Source: Pelomonas sp. Root1444
GTDB lineage: Bacteria > Pseudomonadota > Gammaproteobacteria > Burkholderiales > Burkholderiaceae_C
Direction: 5' to 3'
NCBI RefSeq assembly: GCF_001426885.1
Contig: NZ_LMFP01000003.1
Span: 858,690-922,689 of the forward strand
Length of the DNA stretch: 64,000 nucleotides
Part shown: piece after piece, positions 55,514 through 64,000 of the stretch
Layout: each line of letters begins with the position of its first letter
How positions within the stretch are numbered: position 1 is the stretch's first letter
Position numbers and translations under genes: made by a program
Notes under the pieces: model-generated
What the model was told of the DNA's origin: nothing
Seen by the model: the letters and a program-made list of their open reading frames with translations, nothing else
Databases searched by the model: none

Positions 55514-56368
55514 ATGCGCCGCCTGAGCACCTTGCAGATCGCGCTGGCGACTTCGCTTGGCGTGCATGCCGCATTGCTCAGCCTGCGCATCGCCGCGCCG
55601 GAGGCCTTCAACCGCATCTTCCAGGACACGCCGCTGGAGGTGGTGCTCGTCAACACGCGCTCCAGCGAAGCGCCCGTCAAGGCTGCGGCACTGGCCCAGG
55701 CCAACCTGGCCGGCGGCGGCAACACCGAGACGGGCCGCGCCACCTCGCCGCTGCCCCCTGCCCGGCGCAACGAGACCGGCGACGCGGCCGAGGCCCAGCA
55801 CACCCAGATCACGGAGTTGCAGGAGCAGCAACAGCAACTATTGACTCAGGTGCGCCGTGAACTGGCCCTGCTGCCGCCGCCCGACCCGCGCCGCGAGAAG
55901 ACCGACGCCGCCGAGCGCGCACTGGCGGAGAAGCGCCGCCAGCTCGTCGACCTGCTGGCCGAGATCGAGAAACGCGTCAACGAGGAGAGCGCCCGGCCGC
56001 GCAAACGCTACGTCAGCCCCGCCACGCGCGAGGTCGTCTATGCGCAGTACTACGACGCGCTGCGCCGCCGCATCGAGGAGCGCGGCACGCGCGACTTCCC
56101 GCAGGCGCGCGGCCGCAAGCTCTATGGCGAGTTGACGATGAACATCCACATCGACCACAAGGGCCGTGTCATCGAGACCGAGGTCGTGGCCTCCAGCGGC
56201 AACCCGGCGCTGGACAAACGCGCCATCGCCATCGTGCAGGCCGCCTCGCCCTTCGGCAACTTCAGCAGCGACATGCTGCGCGGTGCCGAGGTGCTGGTGA
56301 TCACCTCGCGCTTCAAGTTCACTCGCGACGAGGGGCTGGAGACAACTTTGACAGGGCAGCAGCCATGA
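55514..56368 (+). CDS. TonB-like energy transducer
   Basis: 284 residues. A short N-terminal membrane segment ([21 protein letters not shown], containing the S/H pair typical of TonB) is followed by a charged, Gln-rich periplasmic coiled region ([21 protein letters not shown]) and a TonB C-terminal domain ([39 protein letters not shown]). The usual Pro-rich spacer is replaced by this helical stretch. No exbB or exbD is adjacent, so it may act in TonB-like envelope functions instead of receptor energising. aroE overlaps its stop by four bases. Confidence 0.83.
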   Translation: MRRLSTLQIALATSLGVHAALLSLRIAAPEAFNRIFQDTPLEVVLVNTRSSEAPVKAAALAQANLAGGGNTETGRATSPLPPARRNETGDAAEAQHTQITELQEQQQQLLTQVRRELALLPPPDPRREKTDAAERALAEKRRQLVDLLAEIEKRVNEESARPRKRYVSPATREVVYAQYYDALRRRIEERGTRDFPQARGRKLYGELTMNIHIDHKGRVIETEVVASSGNPALDKRAIAIVQAASPFGNFSSDMLRGAEVLVITSRFKFTRDEGLETTLTGQQP

Positions 56369-57192
56369 GTGATTCCTATGCGGTGGTCGGCAACCCGGTC
56401 GAGCACAGCCGCTCGCCGGCCATCCATGTGATGTTCGCGGCGCAGACCGGGCAGCAGTTGACGTATGAGCGGCTGCTGGCCCCGCTGGACGGCTTCGAGG
56501 CCACGCTGCGCGCCTTCGCCGCCGCGGGCGGCAAGGGCTGCAACGTCACCGTGCCGTTCAAGTTCGACGCCTTCGCGCTGGCGGCCGTGCGCACCGAGCG
56601 CGCGCGCCTCGGCGGCGCAGTCAACACGCTGCGCTTCGACGCCGACGGCTGGACGGGCGACAACACCGACGGCGCCGGCCTGGTGAACGACATCCAGCGC
56701 AACGCCGGCCGCACGCTGGCCGGCCTGCAGGTGTTGCTGGTCGGCGCGGGCGGCGCGGCGGCGGGCGTGCTGGGCAGCTTGATCGCGGCCGCGCCGGCGC
56801 GCATCACCGTCGTCAACCGCACGGTGGACAAGGCGCAGGCGCTGGTCGCCGGCCACGCCCACCTCGGCGTGCCGCTCCACGCCGCGACGCTCGCGGACGC
56901 ACCGGCGGAACAGGACATCCTCATCAACGCCACCAGCACCAGCCTGGCTGGCGCCGCCTCACCCGTCGATGCGCGCGTGCTGGCCCGCGGCGCGCTGGCG
57001 CTGGACATGATGTACGGCCCCAAGGCGCAGGGCTTCCTGGACTGGGCCGCCGCCCATGGCGCCGAGCCGCGCGATGGCCTGGGCATGCTCGTCGAGCAGG
57101 CGGCGGAGGCCTTCTTCTTCTGGCGCGGCGTGCGGCCGGAGACCGCGCCGGTGCTGAAGACGATGCGCAGCGAACTCGGGGAAGCACTGTGA
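56365..57192 (+). CDS. aroE: Shikimate dehydrogenase
   Basis: 275 residues, standard AroE length. It reduces 3-dehydroshikimate with NADPH. Shikimate-binding [12 protein letters not shown], the catalytic Lys/Asp pair in [11 protein letters not shown] and [10 protein letters not shown], and the Rossmann loop [11 protein letters not shown] with NRTVDKAQ (NADPH-type) are all present. It overlaps tonB upstream and abuts mtgA downstream. aroQ, the preceding step of the pathway, is 2 kb downstream. Confidence 0.95.
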   Translation: MSDSYAVVGNPVEHSRSPAIHVMFAAQTGQQLTYERLLAPLDGFEATLRAFAAAGGKGCNVTVPFKFDAFALAAVRTERARLGGAVNTLRFDADGWTGDNTDGAGLVNDIQRNAGRTLAGLQVLLVGAGGAAAGVLGSLIAAAPARITVVNRTVDKAQALVAGHAHLGVPLHAATLADAPAEQDILINATSTSLAGAASPVDARVLARGALALDMMYGPKAQGFLDWAAAHGAEPRDGLGMLVEQAAEAFFFWRGVRPETAPVLKTMRSELGEAL

Positions 57193-57911
57193 TGCTGCGC
57201 CACATCGGCCGCCTCGTCGCCGTGCTGGCGCTGGCGGTGCTGTGCCTGCAGCTCTGGTTCGCCGGCCGCATCGCGCTGATGAACTGGATCGCACCGCAGT
57301 CCACCAGCTTCCAGCGCAGCGAGGCGCTGCGGCTGATGAAGGAGAAGCAACAGGTGCCCTGGGCGCAAGCCTGGGTGGACGATGCGCAGCTGCCTAGGAC
57401 GCTCAAGCGCGCCGTCATCGCCAGCGAGGACGACGGCTTTGCCGAGCATGGCGGCGTGGACTGGGACGCGCTCAAGGGGGCCTGGCACAAGAACGAGAAG
57501 GCCCAGGCCCGCGCCGAGGCGCGCAAGGCCAAGGCGCCGCCCAAGGTCATCGGCGGCTCGACAATCACGCAGCAGCTGGCCAAGAACCTGTTCCTGTCCG
57601 GCGAGCGCACGCTGCTGCGCAAGGGGCAGGAGCTCATCATCACGCTGATGCTCGAAGGCTTGCTGAGCAAGCAGCGCATCCTGGAGATCTACCTGAACAG
57701 CGTCGAATGGGGCGAAGGACTGTTCGGCGCCCAGGCCGCAGCGCGCCACTACTTCCACATGGACGCCGCCCGCCTGGGCAGCTTCGAGGCGGCCCGGCTG
57801 GCGGTGATGCTGCCGGCGCCCAAGCGCTTCGAGCGCCAGCCAGGCTCCGCCTACGTCATCAACCGGGCCGGGCTCATCGTCGGCCGCATGAACAGCGCCC
57901 AGGTGCCATGA
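57192..57911 (+). CDS. mtgA: Monofunctional biosynthetic peptidoglycan transglycosylase
   Basis: 239 residues from the ATG at 57192, which overlaps the aroE stop. A single N-terminal membrane span (LVAVLALAVLCLQLWFAG) anchors a GT51 domain with the catalytic Glu in IASEDDGFAEHGG, and GGSTITQQLAKNLFL, RILEIYLNSVEWGEGLFG. It polymerises lipid II glycan strands in the periplasm without transpeptidation. Between HG and STITQQ it has a charged insertion (KNEKAQARAEARKAKAPP) as seen in betaproteobacterial MtgA. Confidence 0.94.
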   Translation: MLRHIGRLVAVLALAVLCLQLWFAGRIALMNWIAPQSTSFQRSEALRLMKEKQQVPWAQAWVDDAQLPRTLKRAVIASEDDGFAEHGGVDWDALKGAWHKNEKAQARAEARKAKAPPKVIGGSTITQQLAKNLFLSGERTLLRKGQELIITLMLEGLLSKQRILEIYLNSVEWGEGLFGAQAAARHYFHMDAARLGSFEAARLAVMLPAPKRFERQPGSAYVINRAGLIVGRMNSAQVP

Positions 57912-57943
57912 GCGCCGTGCCGGGCCGTTCCAAGCAAGCTCGC

Positions 57944-57958
57944 TCCCCCGCGGGGGGA
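57944..57958. repeat. GC palindrome (TCCCCCGCGGGGGGA) between mtgA and the next gene
   Basis: TCCCCCGCGGGGGGA fills the middle of the 73-base gap, with CCGGCCGCAGGCCG after it as a second hairpin. The core is the same as at 38705. The ribosome site AAGGGAG of the following gene lies just downstream. Confidence 0.6.
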
Positions 57959-57984
57959 CCGGCCGCAGGCCGAAGGGAGCACCA

Positions 57985-58572
57985 ATGAACGACCTCACCG
58001 AAGAAATCGCCGCCGCCGCGGCCCGTCTCATCGTCGACGAGGGCATGGACTGGGGCCCCGCCAAGCAGCGCGCCGCGCGCGACCTCGGCGCGCCACGCGC
58101 GGCACTCCCGGGCAATGACGAGGTGGAGGACGCGGTGCGCGAGCACATCGCCATCTTCCATGCCGACACCCAGCCGGCGGAACTGCGCGCGCTGCGCGAG
58201 CTGGCCGCACAGTGGATGGACCGCCTTGCCGCCTTCCGGCCGCACCTGACCGGCACGGTCTGGCGCGGCACGGCGACAAGGCTGTCCAACGTCCACCTGC
58301 AGCTCTATTGCGATGACAGCAAGGCCGCCGAGATCGCGCTGCTGGATCGCGGGGTGAACTTCGACGTCGCCGAGGCGAACGGTCCCAAGGGCCGCGCCGT
58401 CGACATGCTCGTGCTGGACGCCCCGTGCCCCGCCCTGCAGGAGCGGGTGACGCTGTGCCTGACCATCCTGGATTTCGACGACCTGCGCGGCGCGCTGAAG
58501 CCCGACGCCCGCGGCCTGGCCGAGCGCGGCGACCTGGCCGCGCTGCAGAAACTGCTGGACGCGAAAGCATGA
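57985..58572 (+). CDS. Conserved hypothetical protein between mtgA and tlpA
   Basis: 195 residues with GGGAG before the ATG. No signal peptide or membrane span. The N-terminal helix TEEIAAAAARLIVDEGMDWGPAKQRAARDLG and later helix VEDAVREHIAIFHADTQ, WRGTATRLSNVHLQLYCDDSKAAEIALLDRGVNFD and ERVTLCLTILDFDDLRGAL suggest an alpha/beta protein of the size of a small nucleotidyltransferase-like domain. I cannot name the family with confidence. Its place between mtgA and tlpA and the compact spacing suggest co-transcription with both. Confidence 0.6.
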   Translation: MNDLTEEIAAAAARLIVDEGMDWGPAKQRAARDLGAPRAALPGNDEVEDAVREHIAIFHADTQPAELRALRELAAQWMDRLAAFRPHLTGTVWRGTATRLSNVHLQLYCDDSKAAEIALLDRGVNFDVAEANGPKGRAVDMLVLDAPCPALQERVTLCLTILDFDDLRGALKPDARGLAERGDLAALQKLLDAKA

Positions 58573-58579
58573 GCCCTGC

Positions 58580-59101
58580 ATGAACCCCATCACCCGCCGC
58601 CTGCTGCTCAGCGGCGCCGGCATTGGCGCTGCCGCACTGGGCGCCTCGTTCGCCTGGCGCCAACTCAACCCGCCGGTCGCGTCGCCCGTCGTCCAGGCCT
58701 TCTGGGCCCGGCGCTTCGACGGCCTGGACGGCACGGCGCTGGACGTCGGCCGCTGGCGCGGCCGACCGCTGCTGGTCAACTTCTGGGCGACCTGGTGCCC
58801 GCCCTGCGTGAAAGAGCTTCCCGAGATCAACCAGTTCTACAAGGAGGCGAAAGGTCAGGGCTGGCAGGTGTTGGGCTTGGCGGTCGACCAGCCGGGGCCG
58901 GTCAAGGCCTTCCTGGAAAAGACGCCGCTGGACTTCACCATCGCGCTGGCGGGGCCAGAAGGACTTGGGCTGGTGCGCGAGCTCGGCAACCCGGCCGGCG
59001 GCCTGCCTTTCTCGGTCGTCTTCGATGAAACCGGCGAGATCAGCTGGCGGCGCCTGGGCGTCACCAGCCTCGTCGACCTGAGAAAGCTGGCTCGCACCTG
59101 A
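58580..59101 (+). CDS. TlpA-type thiol:disulfide oxidoreductase
   Basis: 173 residues. An N-terminal signal/anchor (RRLLLSGAGIGAAALGASFAW) exports a thioredoxin-fold domain with active site Cys73-Pro-Pro-Cys76 in FWATWCPPC, GLAVDQPGPVKAFL and cis-Pro region GLPFSVVFDE. Such proteins reduce disulfides in the periplasm, for example for cytochrome c maturation. It starts 8 bases after the preceding stop. The 100 bases after it contain a small hairpin (ATTTCCC/GGGAAAT, 59102-59123) that could end the transcript. Confidence 0.9.
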   Translation: MNPITRRLLLSGAGIGAAALGASFAWRQLNPPVASPVVQAFWARRFDGLDGTALDVGRWRGRPLLVNFWATWCPPCVKELPEINQFYKEAKGQGWQVLGLAVDQPGPVKAFLEKTPLDFTIALAGPEGLGLVRELGNPAGGLPFSVVFDETGEISWRRLGVTSLVDLRKLART

Positions 59102-59208
59102 ATTTCCCTATCCAACGGGAAATCGGCGCCAAAACGCGTAAAGTTCGGCCTTCCTCAATTTAGTGGTGGCCCCCTAGACCTTAGGGCTCGGCGCGCGCCA
59201 CCTGTTTG

Positions 59209-59652
59209 ATGCAAGTTCTCGTCCTGCACGGCCCCAACCTCAACCTGCTCGGCACCCGCGAGCCGGAGGTCTACGGCGCGCAGACCCTGGCCCAGATCGA
59301 CGCGGAACTGAGCGCGATCGCAGCCGATGCAGGCGCTCAACTGGTCAGCTTCCAAAGCAACCACGAAGGCGCGCTCGTCGACCGTATTCAGGCTGCGCGT
59401 GGCGACGGTACCGGCTTCATCATCATCAACCCGGCCGCCTACACCCACACGAGTGTCGCGATCCGCGATGCGCTGGCCGCCGTCGCCCTGCCCTTCATCG
59501 AAGTCCACCTGTCGAACATCCACCGCCGCGAGGCCTTCCGCCATCACAGCTACCTGAGCGACCTGGCGGTCGGCGTCATCTGCGGCCTGGGCGCCAACGG
59601 CTACCGCCTGGCACTGCGCCACGCCCTTGAATCGTTGGAAGCCGGCGCCTGA
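59209..59652 (+). CDS. aroQ: Type II 3-dehydroquinate dehydratase
   Basis: 147 residues from the ATG at 59209 (TTG one codon upstream is less likely). All type II motifs are there: [19 protein letters not shown] with the catalytic Tyr, [31 protein letters not shown], and [19 protein letters not shown]. It forms 3-dehydroshikimate, the substrate of AroE. It leads the aroQ-accB-accC-prmA cluster found throughout Burkholderiales. Confidence 0.96.
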   Translation: MQVLVLHGPNLNLLGTREPEVYGAQTLAQIDAELSAIAADAGAQLVSFQSNHEGALVDRIQAARGDGTGFIIINPAAYTHTSVAIRDALAAVALPFIEVHLSNIHRREAFRHHSYLSDLAVGVICGLGANGYRLALRHALESLEAGA

Positions 59653-59710
59653 CCCTTTCGGGCGCCGCCTCTCTCTTTCCCCCACAACAACAACACAGCC
59701 TGGAGCCAAG

Positions 59711-60169
59711 ATGGACCTGCGCAAGCTCAAAACCCTGATCGACCTGGTCTCGGAATCCAACATTTCCGAACTGGAAATCACCGAGGCCGACGGCAAGGTC
59801 CGCATCGTCAAGTCCGATCCGGCCGCGGCCGTTGCGGTGCAGCCGGTCTATGCCCCTGCGCCGGTTGCCAGCGCGCCGGCCCAGCCCGCAGCGCCGGTGG
59901 CCGCGGCAGCCCCGCCGGCCGCGCCTGTCGAAACCGGCCATATCGTCAAGTCGCCGATGGTCGGCACCTTCTACCGTGCGTCCAGCCCGAACGCCAAGCC
60001 GTTCGCCGACGTCGGCCAGCAGGTCAAGGAGGGCGAGGCGATCTGCATCATCGAGGCGATGAAGATCATGAACGAGATCGAGGCCGACAAGACCGGCACG
60101 ATCACCAAGGTCATGTGCGAGAACGGCCAGGCCGTCGAATTCGGACAACCGCTGTTCGTCATCGAGTAA
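59711..60169 (+). CDS. accB: Acetyl-CoA carboxylase biotin carboxyl carrier protein
   Basis: 152 residues from the ATG at 59711. The N-terminal helix ([21 protein letters not shown]) is followed by a Pro/Ala linker (about 45-75) and the biotinyl domain ([20 protein letters not shown]) with the biotinylated Lys118 in [10 protein letters not shown]. It carries CO2 between AccC and AccAD in fatty-acid synthesis. A 124-base gap before accC holds a duplicated accC start. Confidence 0.97.
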   Translation: MDLRKLKTLIDLVSESNISELEITEADGKVRIVKSDPAAAVAVQPVYAPAPVASAPAQPAAPVAAAAPPAAPVETGHIVKSPMVGTFYRASSPNAKPFADVGQQVKEGEAICIIEAMKIMNEIEADKTGTITKVMCENGQAVEFGQPLFVIE

Positions 60170-60178
60170 GGCCACTCG

Positions 60179-60301
60179 ATGTTCAAGAAAGTCCTGATCG
60201 CGAATCGGGGAGATCGCGCGCAGCGCGGACGTGCCCTGGGCACGGCAGATTGCGCAGTTCGCGCAGCGAACTGGGCGATGGAGCCGAATAACCATGTTTA
60301 A
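60179..60301 (+). pseudogene. Decayed second copy of the accC start (40-codon ORF)
   Basis: Right after accB an ATG opens [17 protein letters not shown]..., the first eleven residues being identical to the AccC start at 60294. One base is missing: restoring it gives NRGEIA as in AccC. The frame then runs through two hairpins (CGTGCCC-T-GGGCACG, about 60210-60224; CAGTTCGC-GCA-GCGAACTG, about 60256-60274) and ends at a TAA (60299-60301) that overlaps the accC start by 8 bases. The two copies differ almost only at synonymous third positions. It could be a relic or a leader ORF affecting accC translation. Confidence 0.65.
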
Positions 60302-61643
60302 AAAAGTTCTGATCGCCAATCGAGGCGAAATCGCCCTCCGCATCCAACGGGCGTGCCGTGAACTCGGCATCAAGTCCGTCGTTGTCTATTCAGAAGCCGA
60401 CCGCGACGCCAAGTACGTGCGCCTGGCCGACGAAGCCGTGTGCATCGGCCCAGCGCCGTCCGCGCAAAGTTATCTCAGCATGCCGGCCATCATTGCGACG
60501 GCCGAGGTGACCGACGCCGAAGCCATCCACCCCGGCTACGGCTTCCTGTCCGAGAACGCCGACTTCGCCGAGCGCGTGGAGCGCAGCGGCTTCACCTTCA
60601 TCGGCCCCACGCCCGAGTCCATCCGCCTGATGGGCGACAAGGTCTCGGCCAAGCAGGCCATGATCCGCGCCGGCGTGCCCTGCGTGCCCGGCTCGGAGGG
60701 CGCGCTGCCCGAGGACCCGAAGGAGATCATCAAGATCGCCCGCACCGTGGGCTACCCGGTCATCATCAAGGCAGCCGGCGGCGGTGGCGGGCGCGGCATG
60801 CGCGTCGTGCACACCGAGGCGGCCCTGGTGCATGCCGTGCAGACGACGCGCGCCGAAGCGGGCGCGGCCTTCGGCAATCCCGAGGTCTACATGGAGAAGT
60901 TCCTCGAGAACCCGCGCCATGTGGAGATCCAGGTGCTGGCCGACACCTTCAAGAACGCCGTCTGGCTGGGCGAGCGCGACTGCTCCATGCAGCGCCGCCA
61001 TCAAAAGATCATCGAGGAGGCGCCGGCCCCCGGCATCCCGCGGCGCAACATCGAGAAGGTGGGCGACCGCTGCGCCGCCGCCTGCAAGAAGATGGGCTAC
61101 CGCGGCGCCGGCACCTTCGAGTTCCTGTACGAGAACGGCGAGTTCTATTTCATCGAGATGAACACGCGCGTGCAGGTCGAGCATCCGGTCACAGAGATGG
61201 TCACCGGCATCGACATCGTGCAGCAGCAGATCAAGATCGCAGCGGGCGAGAAACTGCCGTTCACGCAGCGCCAGATCGAGATGCACGGGCACGCCATCGA
61301 ATGCCGCATCAACGCGGAAGACCCGGTCAAGTTCGTGCCGTCGCCCGGCCGCATCACGATGTGGCATGCGCCCGGCGGGCCTGGCGTGCGCGTGGACTCG
61401 CATGCCTACACGAACTACTTCGTGCCGCCCAACTACGACTCCATGATCGGCAAGATCATCGTCCACGGCGACACGCGCGAGCAGGCGCTGGCGCGCATGC
61501 GCATCGCGCTGAGCGAGACGGTGGTCGAAGGCATACAGACCAACATCCCGCTGCACCGCGAGCTGATGGCGGATGCCAAGTTCATCGAGGGCGGCACTTC
61601 GATTCACTACCTCGAAGGCTGGATGGCTGCGCACAAGCGATGA
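60294..61643 (+). CDS. accC: Acetyl-CoA carboxylase biotin carboxylase subunit
   Basis: 449 residues from the ATG at 60294. It carboxylates biotin on AccB using ATP and bicarbonate. Visible: [32 protein letters not shown], the ATP-grasp glycine loop [43 protein letters not shown] and the catalytic [17 protein letters not shown]. The first codons are unusually A/T-rich for this genome (TTT AAA AAA GTT). prmA overlaps the stop by four bases. Confidence 0.97.
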   Translation: MFKKVLIANRGEIALRIQRACRELGIKSVVVYSEADRDAKYVRLADEAVCIGPAPSAQSYLSMPAIIATAEVTDAEAIHPGYGFLSENADFAERVERSGFTFIGPTPESIRLMGDKVSAKQAMIRAGVPCVPGSEGALPEDPKEIIKIARTVGYPVIIKAAGGGGGRGMRVVHTEAALVHAVQTTRAEAGAAFGNPEVYMEKFLENPRHVEIQVLADTFKNAVWLGERDCSMQRRHQKIIEEAPAPGIPRRNIEKVGDRCAAACKKMGYRGAGTFEFLYENGEFYFIEMNTRVQVEHPVTEMVTGIDIVQQQIKIAAGEKLPFTQRQIEMHGHAIECRINAEDPVKFVPSPGRITMWHAPGGPGVRVDSHAYTNYFVPPNYDSMIGKIIVHGDTREQALARMRIALSETVVEGIQTNIPLHRELMADAKFIEGGTSIHYLEGWMAAHKR

Positions 61644-62533
61644 GCAATCTCTTCGAGCTGGCCCTGATCTGCCGCGAGGCGGATGTCGAAATCGTCAGCG
61701 ATGCGCTGATGGAGATCGATGCGCTCGCGGTGTCCGTCGAGGATGCCGATGCGGACACCGATGCCGAGCACGCCCTCTTCGGCGAGCCCGGCATGCCGGC
61801 GCCCAAGGCGGGCTGGGACCGCTCGGTGGTCAAGGCCCTCTTCCCCTCGGAGCCCGAGGCCACCGAGGCGGCGACGCTGATCCTGGCGCAGGACTGGGCG
61901 GGCGATGTGCACGTGCAGGCCGTCCAGGCGGTGCCCGAGCAGGACTGGGTGCGGCTGACGCAAAGCCAGTTCGCGCCGGTCGAGATCACGCCCGAATTCT
62001 GGATCGTGCCGAGCTGGCACGAGGCACCGCCGCAGGCCCAAGCCGTCATGCGCCTGGACCCGGGCCTGGCCTTCGGCACCGGCACGCACCCGACGACGCG
62101 CATGTGCCTGCGCTGGATCGCCACCCATGCGCAGCGCTGGCCTCGCGTGCTGGACTACGGCTGCGGCTCTGGCATCCTGGCCATAGGCGCGGCGCTGCAC
62201 GGCGCGCACGACATCGATGCCGTGGACATCGACCCGGCAGCCATCACCTCGTCGCGAGACAACGCGGCGGCCAATGGCGTCACGCTCACCACCGGCCTGC
62301 CGGAGCTGGCCCGGGGCGAGTACCCGCTGGTCATCGCCAACATCCTGGCCACCCCGCTGAAGCTGCTGGCACCGCTGCTGTGCGCGCATGTGGCACCGGG
62401 CGGGCACCTGATCCTGGCTGGCATCCTGTCGCGCCAGGCCGATGAGCTGAAGGCGGCCTACGCGCCCTGGCTGGCCCTTGAAGTCAGCGATGAGGAAGAC
62501 GGCTGGATCCTGATGACGGCCACCCGCGCATGA
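61640..62533 (+). CDS. prmA: Ribosomal protein L11 methyltransferase
   Basis: 297 residues from the ATG at 61640 overlapping accC. N-terminal substrate-recognition domain ([22 protein letters not shown]), then the methyltransferase domain with [23 protein letters not shown] loop [33 protein letters not shown] and [12 protein letters not shown]. It trimethylates L11 (RplK). Position after accC is the usual one in betaproteobacteria. Confidence 0.96.
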   Translation: MSNLFELALICREADVEIVSDALMEIDALAVSVEDADADTDAEHALFGEPGMPAPKAGWDRSVVKALFPSEPEATEAATLILAQDWAGDVHVQAVQAVPEQDWVRLTQSQFAPVEITPEFWIVPSWHEAPPQAQAVMRLDPGLAFGTGTHPTTRMCLRWIATHAQRWPRVLDYGCGSGILAIGAALHGAHDIDAVDIDPAAITSSRDNAAANGVTLTTGLPELARGEYPLVIANILATPLKLLAPLLCAHVAPGGHLILAGILSRQADELKAAYAPWLALEVSDEEDGWILMTATRA

Positions 62534-63489
62534 GCCTGGCAACGCGCTGCACCGCCTGCGGCACGATCTTCCGGATCGTCGAGGACCAGTTGCGCGTTTC
62601 TGATGGCTGGGTGCGCTGCGGCCGTTGCGCGGAGATCTTCGACGCGCGGGAACTGCTGTTCGACATCGAACGCGACACGCCGCCGCCCTGGCCTGCATCT
62701 TTCGCCCCGCCCGCAGAGGTTGAACCGCCGCCGCCGCCACCTCCGCCGCCGCCCGCCCCGCCCCCGGTGCAGGCGTTCGAGCCGCCGGCATGGATTCCCC
62801 CGCCCGAGCCCGAGTTGCAGGCCGACGCGCTGCCGACCGGCTGGCCCGCCGAAGTGACACGGCAGGAGCCGCGCTGGGTCGAGATCGAGCCCCCCGCGCA
62901 GGCGACGATCGCGCCAGTCCACGCGCCCGAGCCGCCGCCCATGGCCGCCGAACCCGCAGCCGCGCCGCCCGCCGTGGTGCCCGAGTTCATGCGTCGCGCG
63001 CAAAGCAGCGCACGCTGGAACCGCCGGAGCGTGCGCATCGCCCTCGGCGCCGCGTCGCTGCTGCTGGCTTTGTCGCTGGCGCTGCAGATCACGCTGCATT
63101 TCCGCGACGCCCTCGCCGCCCTGCACCCACCGTTGCGCGGCCCGTTGCAGTCGCTTTGCGCCGCCCTCGGCTGCGAGGTCAAACCGTGGCGGCGCATCGA
63201 GGCGCTGAGCATCGACGCCACCTCGCTGAATCCTGTCGGCAGCGGCGGCAGCTACAAGCTGAACCTGTCGCTGCGCAACAAGGCGGGCGTCGACGTCGCG
63301 GCGCCCTGGGTCGAACTCAGCCTGACCGATGCCAGCGGCGCCCCCTTCGCGCGCCGGGTGCTGGCGCCGGAGGCGCTGAGCCCGCAGCTCACACAGGTGA
63401 ACGCGGGGTCGGAGCATGCGCTGTCGCTGAGCTTCAGCACCGGCGCCCAGCGCGTCAGCGGCTACAGCGTCAACATCTTCTACCCCTGA
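62530..63489 (+). CDS. MJ0042-type zinc finger/DUF3426 membrane protein
   Basis: 319 residues, overlapping prmA by four bases. The N-terminal zinc finger has Cys7, Cys10, Cys30 and Cys33 (CTACGTIFRI, RCGRCAEIFD). A long Pro-rich linker (about 50-140, with runs of ten prolines) leads to one membrane span (LGAASLLLALSLALQITL, about 172-190) and a DUF3426 domain (GCEVKPWRRIEALSIDATSLNP, NLSLRNKAGVDVAAPWVELSLTD). It likely senses cytoplasmic redox/zinc or binds nucleic acid and reports across the membrane; no function is proven. Confidence 0.9.
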   Translation: MSLATRCTACGTIFRIVEDQLRVSDGWVRCGRCAEIFDARELLFDIERDTPPPWPASFAPPAEVEPPPPPPPPPPAPPPVQAFEPPAWIPPPEPELQADALPTGWPAEVTRQEPRWVEIEPPAQATIAPVHAPEPPPMAAEPAAAPPAVVPEFMRRAQSSARWNRRSVRIALGAASLLLALSLALQITLHFRDALAALHPPLRGPLQSLCAALGCEVKPWRRIEALSIDATSLNPVGSGGSYKLNLSLRNKAGVDVAAPWVELSLTDASGAPFARRVLAPEALSPQLTQVNAGSEHALSLSFSTGAQRVSGYSVNIFYP

Positions 63490-63574
63490 GCCGCCGCGGG
63501 CCGCTCCAGGCGGCGCCGGCCTTGCATCGCTTAGCCGCTCGCATCCGACACCGGCGGCCCCTTCACCTGGCAAT

Positions 63575-63607
63575 AAAAAAGCCCGGCACGCGATGCGGGC
63601 CGGGCTT
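63575..63607 (-). terminator. Rho-independent terminator of the histone H1-like gene
   Basis: AAGCCCGGC (63579-63587) pairs with GCCGGGCTT (63599-63607). On the minus strand the stem is followed by a TTTTTT run (63575-63580 on the plus strand), 48 bases after the H1-like stop. On the plus strand the following sequence has only three T residues, so it mainly serves the minus strand but may also end the prmA-DUF3426 transcript. Confidence 0.85.
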
Positions 63608-63654
63608 TGCGAGTGCTGGGGCAGGCGGCGCGAGCCACCCGCTCATACAAACGC

Positions 63655-64000
63655 TTAGGGCTTGTTGCCGGTGGGGAAGGGCCAGGCGGCTTGCGGGCTC
63701 AGCGCGGTCTTGGCCGCGGGAGCGGGCGCAGCAGCGGCAGGCTTGGCAGCAGGGGCAGGCTTGGCAGCGGCCTTCTTCGGAGCAGCAGCCTTCTTGGCGG
63801 CAGGCTTCGCAGCAGGCTTGGCAGCGGCCTTCTTGGGAGCAGCAGCCTTCTTGGCGGCGGGCTTCGCAGCAGGCTTGGCAGCGGCCTTCTTGGCAGGTGC
63901 AGCAGCCTTCTTGGCCGGAGCGGCCTTCTTGGCGGGTGCAGCCTTCTTGGCCGGAGCGGCCTTCTTGGCGGGCGCAGCCTTCTTGGCCGGAGCGGCCTTC
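63655..64000 (-). CDS. Histone H1-like DNA-binding protein, C-terminal part
   Basis: The minus strand is open from the window end to the TAA at 63655-63657, giving 114 codons with no start in the window. The sequence is Lys/Ala/Pro repeats (PAKKAAPAKK, KPAAKKAAAPKKAA) ending in LSPQAAWPFPTGNKP. This composition and the WPFPTGNKP end are typical of the Burkholderiales histone H1/HctB/BpH1-like proteins, which compact or bind DNA non-specifically. DNA here is a series of near-identical 12-36-base repeats, so length is expected to vary between strains. Confidence 0.88.
   Translation of the reverse strand, partial: KAAPAKKAAPAKKAAPAKKAAPAKKAAPAKKAAAPAKKAAAKPAAKPAAKKAAAPKKAAAKPAAKPAAKKAAAPKKAAAKPAPAAKPAAAAPAPAAKTALSPQAAWPFPTGNKP

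Noticed and set aside
59102..59208. Possible riboswitch or leader before aroQ
   Set aside because: Only two short hairpins (ATTTCCC/GGGAAAT and CCCTA/TAGGG) are visible, with no known riboswitch core.
63700..64000. Regular short repeats, considered as a CRISPR-like or minisatellite array
   Set aside because: There are no unique spacers, and the repeats keep one open frame encoding Lys/Ala/Pro units of an H1-like protein.

Overview
This is a 64 kb stretch of a high-GC (about 70%) betaproteobacterial chromosome. Gene order and protein types point to Burkholderiales, probably the Roseateles/Rubrivivax/Mitsuaria neighbourhood. The signs are several orphan Bug (TctC-type) binding proteins, an aroQ-accB-accC-prmA-DUF3426 cluster, and a lysine/alanine-rich histone H1-like protein ending in WPFPTGNKP. 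The genus is inference. I recognise no tRNA, rRNA, CRISPR array or replication origin.

Layout. 1-2.6 kb: the tail of an IlvD/Edd sugar-acid dehydratase, an RraA-like protein and a ROK regulator. 2.6-5.0 kb: an orphan histidine kinase and a TerB-like protein. 5.0-17.0 kb: a galactarate/glucarate catabolic region with garD, a divergent FadR-type GntR regulator, then kdgD, a Bug protein, gudD, a second Bug protein, alpha-ketoglutarate semialdehyde dehydrogenase and gudP. A convergent PL10-type pectate lyase suggests the sugar acids come from pectin. A small XRE regulator/membrane-protein pair with its own twin operators sits inside this region. 17-30 kb: mostly housekeeping and accessory single genes (metallophosphoesterase, CtpA-type protease, MFS exporter, MoeB-like protein, LOG protein and arginase, a secreted HELGH protein, DUF429, a TPR-GGDEF cyclase, LysR, RidA-like, asparaginase II).

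29.9-35.8 kb is an accessory island of lower GC. It holds decayed fragments, an IS481-type transposase remnant, a zinc-ribbon orphan and a frameshifted RHS/YD-repeat gene. A 77-residue membrane protein starts on the RHS stop codon. The island is bracketed by a pirin 5' fragment on the left and an asparaginase 3' fragment on the right; the intact genes lie outside on the opposite sides.

36-45.4 kb: pirin and a complete histidine-utilisation locus (hutF-G-I-D-C on the minus strand, hutU-H on the plus strand) with a HutC-like operator between the promoter boxes. This is the five-step route through formylglutamate. 45.4-52.8 kb: an exosortase-type sorted protein, clsB with a YbhP-like partner, nudB, a CsgG-like lipoprotein, a thioesterase and a large secreted zinc metalloprotease. 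52.9-63.5 kb: a plus-strand housekeeping run (YqiA-like esterase, RNB ribonuclease, TonB, aroE, mtgA, a TlpA protein, aroQ, accB, accC, prmA, DUF3426). A decayed second copy of the accC start lies between accB and accC. The window ends inside the histone H1-like gene on the minus strand.
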